A stretch of 64,000 nt of DNA from Congeria kusceri (Eukaryota; Mollusca; Bivalvia; Myida; Dreissenidae). This document shows positions 49,955 through 61,393 of this stretch, one piece after another. The notes beneath the pieces were generated by a model. That model was given only the letters and a program-made list of their open reading frames with translations, was not told the DNA's origin and ran no database searches. The stretch spans positions 51,256,516-51,320,515 of the forward strand of contig CM051033.1 in assembly GCA_027627225.1 (NCBI GenBank), given 5' to 3'. Within the stretch, counting starts at the first letter, position 1. The number at the start of each line of letters is the position of its first letter. Made by a program: the position numbers and the translations under genes.

Positions 49955-52900
49955 TCAGTTAAGGTCTATTGTTCGTATTATCGGCATAATCAGCACCATA
50001 GACATCATAGTTAAATGTCAAATTAATTGTATTATTACCATTTACTTCCCTTAGACAGTGAATTTGGTAACGAGTCTTGCACTTAAAGTACAATACCAAT
50101 GCACCGATCAACCCGCCGATCGAGACCAATGTGCCCACAGCTTCAAACCATTTCGTGTGGTAGAAGCCTTCTTGACAACACTGCTCGTAGGTGCTGTTGT
50201 CGCTTCTGCAACAGCTGTACGTACAGTTGTCATAAGTTTGGTTTCCCGTGTTGCATTCTTGTGAGCGCAGCACCAGATCTGTAATAGCACAAAGAACTAT
50301 TTATTTTAATGACCTGTGCTAAATGGCTAATACATATTAAACCATTGTGGAGAGAAAACGGTTGTAACTAAAATAACGAGCACAACGTAATGGGTTATTT
50401 AAAAAGCCACCTATATGAATATCAAACAAATACTTAATTATGAAACTCGTACATCATCAGGATGAATTTCCTTGTGAAACAGCAACCGTTGTATGCCTAA
50501 CAATGATAGAACATAGAAAATAGCAAACTTTATTTCTTTTTCTCTGATCTTGTTTTGTATTAATAAACCAAATAAATTACCGAATACATGGAATTACTAC
50601 AACTTGCCACATACGTTGGTAACCACTACTGCATGTGATAATGTTTGAATTTGTGTTTGCAGCAGGGGTTGTTGCAACGTAGTGAACTTCCAGCATATTG
50701 ATATACTCAGAATCAGGGTATCCCGCAGGATTTCGTTAAGGCATGTCGGCATACCTAACCTTTCCCCCGCAAAAAACCCCCAAGATCGTTCCAATCCGCC
50801 CCTAAGCACCGTTTGACTCGAACCTCCTCGACATCGACCGCAACGCCAGACCACACCTACCCGAAATCGGCTTAAATGCTTTACGTCACCTGTCTGAAAT
50901 AGGCCGCAACGCTGGACCCCACCTACCCACATTTGGCCGCAACGCTCGAACCCATTTTAGTAATCTTACTTAAAACGCAATTACCGCGATTAAATAAAAC
51001 CGTGTAGACGTCACTCCTTTGGTCAACATAAAAAATACTGGGCTGTTTTTTTATTTATGGAATGTTCAATCATACATGGTATTCAGATAAGTTTCAACGC
51101 CTATCGTTTCCGCTTTGAAATTCTGTAATGACCGCAAGTTGTTTCAAAAACGTTTCTAAATCATTAATTGTTTTCGGATGCAAACAAAAATTCAATCCTT
51201 ATCAGTTATACTACTTGCGGACATTACAAGCCGAAAAAAATACCACCTTTGTTATTAACTACTTGAATACGAAGTACATAAAATACAGTCATGTATGTCC
51301 ATGTATAAAGCGTGTTTTGCAACCAAAGCTCGAGAAAACTATGTCACCATGCACAAGGTCGCGTCTACTGGTCACGCGCTCAATTACATAGTGTTAATAT
51401 AAACAATACGACGTTCGACGTCGTCAAATTGTGGTTTGAAATGAGGCTCTATATTACATTATTCGTTTCAATATTTTTTAATATCAATTTTTGAAATGTA
51501 TTAGGGAATTACTCGGGTAAAGTTTGATGATAAATATAATATTGAAATGTTTTAAAATGCCTGTACGCTTTTCCTGGCAAGTCCTAGTATTGGTTGTCAA
51601 ACACATTTTAGTTGTAAGTAAGGTATAAACTCCGCCCTTAAAATCACCGTATTTGATTGGCTAATGAGATCATTGTAGGTGGGACTGCAGTTTTAAATTA
51701 CTTGTCAATCACACTGTTTGAAGTGAAAACTTATCGATCAATATGGCGTTCGTTTATGACCCTTCGATTAAAGATCTGTGTAAATAGATACAGATATTAC
51801 GGGTGGTCGCTTCGAAAATTATGGCATTTCGGCGTTATTTAAGCATGTCGGCAAATGACCAACTGCTTTGAAGGCATGTCGGGCCCGACAATGAAACAGG
51901 CCTACAGGAAACCCTGATTCATCTTAATACATTTTACATACTTCACACAACTATTTCTCTATTATTTACAAACGGTAATCGGAAAGATATTTGCATTGGT
52001 CAGAAAACTGGCTTATGTTAGAAACTATGCCTTAACTATAGTTTTAAATGATAAATACATATTACTTCGAAATACATGATATGGTTATCGTATTCTGAAT
52101 TTACATTCTAAAATGTATTCAAACGTTTTACTTCAATATAGATGTAGTTCTGTAAAACATTGGTTTGACTGGGATGTTAATGACATATTGATTATCTAAT
52201 TGCTGAATGACTTATCTAATTGTTAAGTGACTTCTACGAACGTGTCTGTGAATTTGCCAAACTCTCACTTACAACTTGTCAAGCTTAAACTCCGAATAAA
52301 ACTCTCTCTGAGATTTATAGTCTTTTAAACATATCGCGATGATCCTTTTGAAAATCCGCAAATCGACACTCAGTAGAGCACAATGCTTAGCGATAGTGAC
52401 GTTATATTGCGAATGCGCTTGGTATGCAAGATACCAAGAAACTGATTAAACTGCAATTCACTGCCTTATATATATTCTTTGTTTATATTTAATTTTAGGT
52501 TAACCCGGAAACGCAAACATGGCCACATCGTATAATAAGATTGTTGCGAGTTTTAGTCATATTTCTATGTTAGTGTTTTGTTCTTTATATTTTCCTTCAA
52601 CTTATTCAGAAAGTATCCATAAAAGAAACAATTTTATGACGAATAATGCACTTCCGATTTATACGTATAAGTACGTATATAAGAAAAAAAAACATGCTAA
52701 CAACTGTTCAGATGCGTGTGTCGCATTCCACGAAAACTAGCATCGTATCTGTCACAACAACGGACATATGTTAAAGGTTTATTGTATAGAGGTAAACATT
52801 TAGTATCTATTGAAGCAAATCAACTGCAATACTCATACTATTATTAATATGCCTTTACTTCAGAAATATTTTTGTTTGCGTTGTTTGAAGAGCTACATAT

Positions 52901-54581
52901 GTACTAGTTGTAGCATACTTTTACCGAAATTAGTTAGTTATTTAACGAGATTAAATAATTAACGTAATGATGTCAAAGTGTGCTACAAGTGTTTAATACC
53001 ATATCTACCTATCTCATGACAAATCTCCACGATGCCCATCCCATAGGCAATTCCTTAACGTCACGTGATGTCTAACATGCTTGGCATGTGCACAATGCCC
53101 ATCCCATAGGCAATTCCTTAACGTCACGTGACGTCTAACATGATTGGCATGTGCACAATGCCCATCCCATAGGCAATTCCTTAACGTCACGTGACGTCTA
53201 ACATGCTTGGCATGTGTGTCAAGCATGTGTGTCGTTTCCGATTTATGCGCTGTCGAATGTGGAAGCTTACCGTGCAATAAGTAACGTACGTATAAGTTTA
53301 AACTAAATTTCAATATACTGCACGCTACTTATTGCACGATAAGCTTACATATTAGACTCCGCCCTCCAGTTTCTTTCCTAATATCACAGTTATTGAATAT
53401 CGCAGAACGCCAAAAACAATTTATTAAAGTAAGTAAACTGAATGTTTAGCATTTTACTTTCGTTTGGAATAACATTAAATTACCTTATAAATGACATTTT
53501 CCACGTTTGACTTGAAACTAGTGACTGGAAATGCATGTGTTTATAGTTTAAGTTTCAAAATATGTCACGAAGGGTTGCTCTGATTGGTCACTTGCCTCAA
53601 ATAAAGAACTTGAGGATGCTAATAAGGGTTTCCCACATGTTTATGTTTCTTGGAAATGATTTATCTTTTTTTTTTGACAGTGTTCTCAAAATTTTAGCCA
53701 TTGCCGTAAAACAAAGTTACATTGTGTGGACGGTATGGACTCATGTTACAAGATTATCATATGGGGTATTTACAAGTGTAGTGACGGCATCATAACATAG
53801 CCAGTGACGCTTCTGCTATACATAGAATCAAAAGCCGGTTTTATCGATTCAGTTGTATTTATATCTGCTATCTCCGGTGCGTCATTACAGCAAAACTCTG
53901 TTTGATCGATGTAATGTGGCTCTAACCGAGGTCAAACTTCAGAAATGGGTTTACTTATGTTCCACGTTAACTGTTACCTTGTACATGCACACGTTAAATG
54001 GAGATTAAAAGTTCGGGCTTAAATGTCATGACAGTTAATTAAATGACTATACATGATCAATCACGGTATTAAATACATAATTATTAATTATCATTGAAAT
54101 GTTTGATTAATATTTTGCTATGTGTAATATATGTCTATATATTATATTTATTCTGCAGTTTATATTCGAAAACAAGCTCATAAGGTAGTAAGGAAAAACA
54201 GACCATGGAAAGCCGGTATATCTACTTACTCTACCAACAAATAATAAATTATATATAATAACTATATTATTACAATATGCCATTTTATACGTCACATAGA
54301 AATAATGAATGACAGTTTTAAAAGCGTACATATAAACATAAAGGATGGGCGAATGGAACAGTCGGTAACCACATGCTCCCATGTTGTGATGGAGCAAATG
54401 ATTATTATACTACTAATATATAATTAATATAAGATTACTGAAATGAGTATTTGACTTACGTAGAATAGAGCACATTAAAGGTAACACTAAAATAAAATTT
54501 AATAAGCATTAAATAATGAACAACAATATATGACTTACGTAGAAGAGAGCAAATCAACACTGGTCCAAAGAAACCGTGCAT
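49618..54581 (-). CDS. gene A: six-cysteine single-TM protein, three exons
   Basis: Exons 54539-54581, 50039-50278 and 49618-49850 sum to 516 nt, an open 171-aa frame with both junctions in phase 1. Signal peptide MHGFFGPVLICSLLHLVLRS, then the ectodomain starting QECNTGNQTY with six cysteines in C-x9-C-x3-CC-x9-CC and N-glycosylation sites NQT, NCT and NST. The membrane segment is around FEAVGTLVSIGGLIGALVLY. The tail is unrelated to gene C: Pro-rich (TLPPLPSLSYPKLP), then basic with Ser (RRKSSRRHS, possible basophilic kinase sites), ending HTHLNGW. The PPLP and SYP motifs could bind SH3 or WW domains, which is inference. Exon 2 could instead use a donor at 50045 (phase 0), but that does not match the exon 3 acceptor phase. 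Shisa-like kinship is suggested by architecture only. This is the best preserved member. Confidence 0.7.
49865..49958. repeat. (ATT)n tract in intron 2 of gene A
   Basis: ATT repeats occupy half of the 188-bp intron 2 (49851-50038). The position parallels the AGT tracts of C and D although the motif differs. Confidence 0.9.
50039..50278 (-). CDS. gene A exon 2 (six-Cys ectodomain and TM)
   Basis: 240 nt, phase 1-1 like gene C (243 nt). Acceptor gtgctattacag precedes ATCTGGTG. The chosen donor is AAATG|GTAATA, selected because it restores the frame with exon 3. It is weaker than the donors of B and C. Confidence 0.7.
50714..51916. mobile_element. 1.2-kb hAT-like nonautonomous element
   Basis: The ends CAGGGTATCCCGCAGG and CCTACAGGAAACCCTG are imperfect inverted copies beginning CAGGG. 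Subterminal aaggcatgtcgg occurs on both sides (50738 and 51870 region). No clear 8-bp target duplication and no transposase frame. Confidence 0.5.
51917..53030. other. intron 1 of gene A, no confident gene
   Basis: AT-rich. A 73-codon plus-strand frame at 52519-52740 begins MATSYNKIV and has a short hydrophobic stretch, but nothing else supports it. Confidence 0.4.
53033..53222. repeat. three 63-bp tandem units with a CRE/E-box palindrome
   Basis: gcccatcccataggcaattc then cttaacgtcacgtgacgtct is repeated at 53034, 53097 and 53160. Units 2 and 3 contain the 14-bp palindrome acgtcacgtgacgt. In unit 1 it is broken (acgtcacgtgatgt). A shorter tail repeats catgtgtgtc. Confidence 0.85.
53268..53348. 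repeat. inverted repeat (hairpin)
   Basis: aagcttaccgtgcaataagt and acttattgcacgataagctt are inverted around about 40 bp of AT-rich sequence. A possible small MITE. Confidence 0.7.
53349..54440. other. intron 1 of gene A, no gene seen
   Basis: AT-rich. An inverted fragment of repeat R1 lies near 53810-53900 (tagaatcaaaagccgg, ctccggtgcgtcatt). Confidence 0.4.
54452..54475 (-). pseudogene. partial duplicate of exon 1 end
   Basis: The minus strand reads tgctctattctac followed by GTAAGTCA, matching the last 13 nt and donor of gene A exon 1, 85 bp downstream of the complete copy. The ATG half is missing. Confidence 0.5.
54539..54581 (-). CDS. gene A exon 1 (signal peptide start)
   Basis: ATG at 54581; codons MHGFFGPVLICSLL plus one base, donor GTAAGTCA. 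Joins in phase to exon 2 at 50278. Confidence 0.7.
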
Positions 54582-54699
54582 TTTGCAAGCTTAAGTTATT
54601 CTGTTATTGTAATTTCTGCAGTTTCAACAAATTGATTACATTGTATAAGTTTAAAATTCAATAATCATGATTTTCTCCTATGCACCTATGCTTAGGATA

Positions 54700-54900
54700 T
54701 AATCCATACTGATAACGTTCAAGTGTAGGTGTAGGTTATAATGATACGTTTTATCAAAAGATGATACCGTTGTATAGCGGACGAGTTACAGACACGTACC
54801 TCTGTCAAAGGCCGTTCAATAACAATTGTTTGCTTTTTCACTACATACAATGCACGTGGGGTTTAATTGGCGAAATTTAGTTCCGGTAAAAGTAAATACA
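54700..54900 (-). promoter_or_regulatory. conserved upstream block of gene A
   Basis: Shares actgataacgttcaa, caaaagatgataccgt, tagcggacgagttacagaca and ggcgaaatttagtt with the other three genes. No clear TATATATAA. Confidence 0.4.
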
Positions 54901-55174
54901 AATTCTTGTAAGACAGACTGACAGTTTATTTAACATTGCACAAATACATCGTCTTAACATATACATGTACATAATAATGACAATATGTATTTTGGAAAAA
55001 CAAAACATTTGTTATATCATAGCAAACATTTTGCAAAACGACTGCGTTGTAAATTTTACTACTCAGAAAAGCGGTTACACTCAACAAGAACTGAACGGGC
55101 ACCCACACGAAATATTTAGTCGGCCCGCTAAAATGGTATTTAAAACAAACAACAACTAAATAACGGACCGTTGA

Positions 55175-55660
55175 CTTTTATATACGCCAAGAAGAAACAC
55201 GTTTATGTAAGGTATAATATTTAAGAAATAGTACAGACCACTGAGGGCCTCCTCGCATTGTAGTGACTGACCAGTCAACCCCAAAACTTAAAATGTACCG
55301 TTTTTTGTTACGACAACGGCTAGCAGGAAGTGTTTCTATATTCGTGATAATTTGGGTAAGATAAATCAATAATTCTACCATATTGTGGTCACGTGACCAA
55401 ACATGGCTATTGACGCGTCCGCTATTAATAAAATCAAAATCCATTTCAACGCAAATTCATTGATTCTGGTTTATTTACATCTGTACTATAAACTGCGTCA
55501 TTAAATTTGGAATTCCATTTGATGGATATTGTTAAGTTCTTATCTTGGTCACACTTAATAAATGCGTACATTTGTTTATATGACCCATGGAATGTTGAAA
55601 TGAACAATTAACAGAAAAAAATCGTGCTACACTGTCAAGGCTGTTGAATTGAATTACGCT
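55175..55660 (-). repeat. inverted copy of repeat R1 upstream of gene A
   Basis: Reads, inverted, the same motifs as 14900-15250: ggaattccatttgatgg, aataaatgcgtacatttgtt, gtcacgtgacca, gacgcgtccgctatta. The orientation is opposite to the copies at genes D and C. Confidence 0.6.
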
Positions 55661-56149
55661 ATGTGACCAATTGTATTTCTCTTTCGTCGATATGCCGTTT
55701 TTATGTACGCTATTTTATATTCTGAAAGCGATTCAGAAAGGAGTATTAAAAATACGGCAGCCGAATAGTGCCATTTTGAGGTACATGTTAGAAATTGGAT
55801 ATTATGACCTATGACTTAGAAATTAGTTCTTAAAAGTTTCTTTGCAAGGAGGCAAATTTAACGTCACATGTTACAGACAAGCATCATTTAACTAACGGAG
55901 CAGCTTTTGAAAATCGCAAGATATCCGATCTATCCGATCTAAAACACTAGATATCGTGGTTTATAGCTTATGCAAATCCTCTTGATATCATGCACATTTT
56001 AGCGTAAATATAATGAAAATCCCACAGGGGAGGCCATAATGTAGGACCAATCTTTGTCTGAATGTTTGTCTTTATGATATCTAGGTCACTTTGAGAACTT
56101 GGTCATGTGAGGTCAAAAAGTAGAAAAACAACAGGTCAAATCTCTGACT

Positions 56150-57220
56150 AGAAATGTGCTAGAATAGTATACATTTCAAACTTCAAAAGTAGCCTACAGT
56201 GCTAGAATAGGATGCACTTTAAACTTCTAAAGTGGCTTACAGTGATAGAATAGCATTCTTTAAAACTTCTTAAGTGGCTTACCATGCTAGAAAAGCATAC
56301 ACGTTTAACTTGTTAAGTGGCTTACAGTTCTAGAATAACATTCATTTAAAACTATTAAAGAAGCTTATAGTGATATAAAACCATATACTTTTAACTTCTA
56401 AAGTGCCTTACAGTGCTACAATGGCTTACGCTTTTAACTTCTTAAAGGGATTTCAGTGCTAGCCAAGCATACACTGTTAAATGTTTAAGTGGCTTACAGT
56501 GCTAGAAATAGCATACACTTTAAACTTATTAAATGGCTACCTTTAACTTCTAAAGTGGCTTACTGTGCTAGAATAGCATTCGATTTTAACTTCTATAGTG
56601 GCTTACTGTGAAACAACAGCATATACTTTAAATTTCTAAAGTGGCTTACTGTGCTGGAAAAACATACACTACAAACTTCTAAAGTGGACTACAGTGCAAG
56701 AATGGTAAACTTCAAAAAAAAAAGTGGCTTACCGGGCTAGAATAGCATACACTTTTAACTTCTAAAGTGACTTACAGTGCTAGAACAGCAAACATTTTGA
56801 ACTTCTAATGTGGTTTACTGTGCTAGAATAGCATACACTTTTATCATCTAAAGTTGTTTACAACGCTAGAAAAGCTTACACTCAAAACGTCTAATGTGGC
56901 ACACAGTGCTAGAACAGCATACTCTTGAACTACTAAAGTGGCTTCTAGTGCTAAAAAGAACACACTTTTAACTTCTAAAGTGGCTATAAGTTCGAGAACA
57001 GCATACACTTCAAACTTCTAAAGCGGCTTTTAGTGCAAGAATAGCATGCACTTTTTAACTTCTACAGTGGCTTACAGTGCTAGAACAGCATACTCTTCAA
57101 ACAGTGCTAGAATACCATTTGATTTTAACTTCTAAAGTGGCTTACAGGAAAACAACAGCATACACTTTAAACTTTTAAAGTGGCCTTAAATATAAGAATA
57201 GCATTCATTTCAAACTTAAC
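56150..57220 (+). repeat. 44-bp satellite, second array, about 24 copies
   Basis: Monomer cttctaaagtggcttacagt then gctagaatagcatacacttt, the same family as 33775-36400 but with the subfamily base pattern ggcttaca instead of ggcctgca. It ends at sequence shared with 37125-37170. Confidence 0.9.
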
Positions 57221-58700
57221 CTGCGTCAACTTGTGCGAGGGATGAACAAAAATTCGTAGAATGTTTCCTCAATTTTTTTTCACTGAATGCTTCACACCCT
57301 GTTACACCGCATATACCGAAAGATCTGCAGCACTGGAACACTACAACTTGTTGTAACACTTACTCATAGGTACATCGACATGCCATGGAGCAGTATGAAA
57401 ACTGTTGGAGTAATTTATTACTTCACGAGGGTTGTTCGGGAAGTTCGTGTAATTTACATCAGTTCTTGTTCGTTTTAAAGATAATATAATAAACTCTACT
57501 CTCAAAGAAACATCATTTATATGTTATCATCATCTTAAAATATCTTAGAAATACACTGATAAATGAAAAGTTACAACACTTCAAATACAGTCACTATACG
57601 CCACTCGGCGCACGCAGTACGACGTCAGAGGCTCGGCAAGCGTCGTTTAGATCAAGCATTCGATGCACATCATCTCCGCCAATCGCAACGCAATTCTAGT
57701 CTCTGTAAATCCACTCGTATGTCTGTGTGTACGAGTTCCCATCCATTTTTGACTCAATTAGCGTGGCTACCAACGTCAGATCATTGATCGTTTCAAACCA
57801 TTGGTCGCGGAGGATAACGCGGAGAATTCGGGGACCGTTATGAAATCCACATGAGCACACAGTGCAATGCAATCGATCGTGACAGTTTGTGTCATTCATA
57901 TATCAGAGGTTAATTAATATATTTTGAAAATGTGCACGTTTGAGTCATTTTGATTGTTTCTACTGGCGCTTTTGTAAGTCAAGCACATAATCCGATGACG
58001 CTCAGTAATCCAATATCTACAGTTGACGTCATGACGTGGCAACTGTTGCCCATGCAGACCAATAAACAACTTTTTATTTCAGTGACAGATGATGGAAACA
58101 ACATTTGTGTTACGGAAATTACGCCAGAAGGTTGAATTTTAACATGACGAATTCGGTTTGCTTGTTTAAACCAAACAGATGTTACAATGTTGTCGAATAC
58201 CTTTTGTTGATAATGCCATCATTTTGGCGTGCGCCGGATGGTTTATATAGCGTTGCTAAGGATACCGTTTTACGACAAACATATACGATTTATTGTTATT
58301 TACTAGTATATGCTTAGTTTCTATTATTTCGAGTTGACACTATTAAAATGCCATCATATTCGGTCCAGTAATGACAAAACTAATTATGAATGACACAAAC
58401 TTCCCAAACAACCCTTGTACAACAATACTCTTAGCTTAAAGAAGGTCTGCCTGATTCTGAAATATTTGTTTCGTTACCAACTAACAAAAAACCAAAAAAA
58501 AATCAACAACAACATATACTATCTATAGTTTAACATAACAAATCGTAAACATCGATAACAATAATTTTATTTATCGAAACATAGACTATATTTTCTGTCG
58601 ATACAGACCCGTTTGTTCGTTTATTCTACAGCACCGGCTTCATTCTGTTTTGACTTAGAAAATAAGAAAGTAAGAACTGTGCATGTGCTATATTTGTATT
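57221..58700. other. no confident gene
   Basis: Less AT-rich between 57560 and 57900. A minus-strand frame at 57696-57899 starting MNDTNCHDRLHC has mixed composition but no recognised domain. I leave it uncalled. Confidence 0.35.
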
Positions 58701-58757
58701 AGTTCTTGAAAGACGGGCGGACTGATGGCCGAACGGGCGGGCGCGCAGGCGGTTGGT

Positions 58758-58835
58758 CGGTCGAGCTACTACTACTACAACAACAACTACTACTACAACA
58801 ACAATTACTACTACTACTACTACTACTACTTCTAT

Positions 58836-58886
<51 letters not shown>

Positions 58887-59052
58887 TACTACTACAGCAA
58901 CAACAACAAAACAACTACAAACATCAACAACACTCATAGCAACAACAACAACAACAATAAATACAAGCAACACTGTTTTGATGACGATGCTGATGTTGCT
59001 GCTGCTGCTGACGACGACGACAATGATGATGATGATGATAATGATCATCATA
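58758..59052. repeat. (ACT/ACA/GAT)n compound trinucleotide tract
   Basis: ACT and ACA repeats from 58768 to 58975, then GCT, GAC and GAT repeats to 59052. Poly-Tyr, poly-Thr and poly-Ser frames are artefacts. Confidence 0.9.
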
Positions 59053-59159
59053 AATTTTCAGACATGAGCCATATACAGCGAAATGCAACATCTTGGCGTA
59101 TGCAGCTAACGGTGAGCTGTATTCGGCGTAAGCTGTTTGCGTTTTTAGGGTCACACGTA

Positions 59160-59262
59160 AGCTGCATGCGGTGTAAGCTGTAGAAGGCCTAACAATGCGT
59201 TGAAGATGGCAACAGTGACAAGTGAAACAGTTGTCGACAAAACAAACACGATCGAAACTAGA
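59160..59262 (-). pseudogene. GPCR TM6 relic
   Basis: The minus strand contains gatcgtgtttgttttgtcga, matching 48.12 kb except for a short deletion that shifts the frame. Downstream it reads VFVLSTTVSLVTVAIFNALL, parallel to the TM6 of the fragment at 47.8-48.2 kb. No TM7 follows. Confidence 0.45.
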
Positions 59263-59689
59263 GCTAGTCACTTTTTGTCATCGCAGTATTTTCATTTTGT
59301 GTACTCGTACATAAATTCACATAATATTGCCCAGTGTCCAAGGGGGCAACGTGGATTTTTGAAATAATAACAATTTAATGGCAATTCGACCAAAGAGCGA
59401 TGAACGTTTCCAGTCCCAACCCATATGGATCCGGTGTCAAAATCAGCATGGCGACTCTGTAGTTTAGTGACTTAATATTGTTTGGTATTTTAATATTGTT
59501 GAATATATCTTCATTTGATCAAATTCTGGTTTGCTTGACTATGAGTTTTATGAGGAATCAATATCCATGTTTAGGGGTTTTCTGTGAGGCATTGTTTCCG
59601 TTGGGTTTCTTAATTAGAAACAAGTCGTTACAAGTATTGCTACATTAAGAGTGTTTTGTATGAACAGAAACATTTATGATGTATGTAAT

Positions 59690-61150
59690 GTACTGCGATG
59701 TTTTTGACTTCTAAGTGTGCCTCGTAATTTTCGGTTATTCTCTTATATGCATGTTCTTCAAAATCAGAGATTATAAGTAGTTCGATTGGGTATTTACATA
59801 CACATACATATTCCATGTTTTTAGGATATGTATTCTATTTCAGTGCTTATTATACATATGTTATAATTTCTGAAATTCTGAGAGAAGACCTTTATGAGAG
59901 CTGGCATTAAACAGAACACTAGTTCTTCGATTATGACTGCAAAACTTCATGAGGATCTAAAGTAAGTCTTTACTTAGTATGAATCTTAAGAAAGAAATTA
60001 AACACGTGTGTTTCGGGTACATCCAACAGCTTCACATAATAAGAAATCCACGTTCCATAACATACATACAAGAGTAAAGTTTATAAACAAAATGTCTTAA
60101 CAGTGTGGACTGCCATTTGTATCGTGTTTTTTCATATTTCTGGAAACATATTGTTCTACAATGTTGAATAATTATGTATTATATTAATATTGTTAAATTG
60201 CTTGAGTGTGAATCGTCTACTCGTATGTCTCAATAATGTACTTCGACAAATAATGGGTATCATGTTAAGCGTCTGATTCATCATAATTGAAATATTGTAA
60301 AATTAAGTTCTAGATGTTGTTTATCTGACAGAAAGGAAAAGTTATACAAACAGTTTAATGGTTTAATTGTAGATTTAAATATATCATCCCTTGTTGACTA
60401 ATTCAAGATCTAAATAAGTGGTCATTGTAAGATGTACAAGTATTGCCAATTATATGCATCATGTGAAGCTACTAATTCATCATAGCTGAAATAGTGTAAA
60501 ATTATGTTTTTGGTGTGTTTTTGACAAAATATTGTACAAAACATGATTATAAAAGTATTTCATGTAGATTTAATCTATTGTGCTTTGTTTGACGCATTCA
60601 AGATGTACATGAGTGGTCATTGTAAAAATGTTTAAGGATGCAATTGTTGAAGTTCTAAAAATGTATAAACGATTGATGTTGCTTCTATCAGCAAAGTTAC
60701 ATCAACAACCACTTTCAAACGAGAACTTTTATGGAGCAATGCGTTTGCTTTCGCAGATTATGATAAATAAAAAATAAAAAACACACAAACTCTTAATTCA
60801 ATTTTGATGAAAGGAATACGGGTGCTGTGCGTTAGGACATCTTGACGCATGACATTTTTTAATATTTGATGGGCATCATTACCTCTCATAGTTTGGTCTT
60901 ACAACAAACATTGGTGGACGCCAACACCAACGACGCCAACAAGCTGAACAAATACTCAAAATATTTAAATATATTTTTGTCAAATATACATTAGAATTAT
61001 TTGACTTATTTAATTTTATTAATGACATCTTATTTATCCGAAATAGACTGTATATGAATAGTACATTATACATATATCAATATCACAAAAAATGTGTAAT
61101 TATCTACTTTTACTAGTTACACATGTAAAAGCAAAGTGTAAAGTGTTTGT
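59690..61150 (+). repeat. copy of the 41.13-42.35 kb segment
   Basis: Co-linear and in the same orientation as 41130-42350. Its middle is internally doubled (60285-60440 and 60480-60630: gaaatattgtaaaatta, aagatctaaataagtggtca, gtagatttaa). No gene. Confidence 0.65.
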
Positions 61151-61189
61151 TTACTATAGTGTCATCAACGCGATTTAGGGCCAGCCAGT

Positions 61190-61393
61190 TTTGACTTATG
61201 AGACACCTTTACTGATGAACATCTTTACTCCCGATTCCTATCCTATATGCCGGACGCTTGGCAGGAATGCAATCGGTACCCCTTGATTTACTAGCTTGCA
61301 ACCGGCCATATCAGAACTCGCCCTGTGTAGGACTCGAACCTTCGACCTCCCGCTCCGGAGGCGAACGCCCTAACCACTAGGCCACGGAGACGG
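61190..61393 (-). mobile_element. tRNA-derived SINE, second family
   Basis: The minus strand starts ccgtctccgtggcctagtgg with ggttagggcg (box A) and contains ggttcgagtcctaca (box B). The acceptor ends do not pair, so it is not a functional tRNA. The body (atatggccggttgcaagcta, taccgattgcattcctgcc) differs from the SINE at 48.4 kb. Confidence 0.75.

Noticed and set aside
52519..52740. 73-codon plus-strand frame beginning MATSYNKIV with a hydrophobic stretch
   Set aside because: Acceptor-like ttttag upstream is suggestive, but there is no homology, no donor in frame and low-complexity Lys run; insufficient.
53014..53313. Minus-strand frame with three 21-residue repeats (LRNCLWDGHCAH)
   Set aside because: A by-product of a 63-bp tandem repeat that lies inside intron 1 of gene A; palindromic DNA motif explains the conservation better.
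57696..57899. 67-codon minus-strand frame with several cysteines (MNDTNCHDRLHC)
   Set aside because: Mixed composition is protein-like, but no domain, splice signals or paralogue in the window.
58626..59183. Poly-Tyr, poly-Thr and poly-Val frames
   Set aside because: Trinucleotide repeat artefact; the six frames are all low complexity.
61320..61393. Possible tRNA gene on the minus strand
   Set aside because: Box A and box B are present, but the acceptor stem cannot pair and a SINE body follows.
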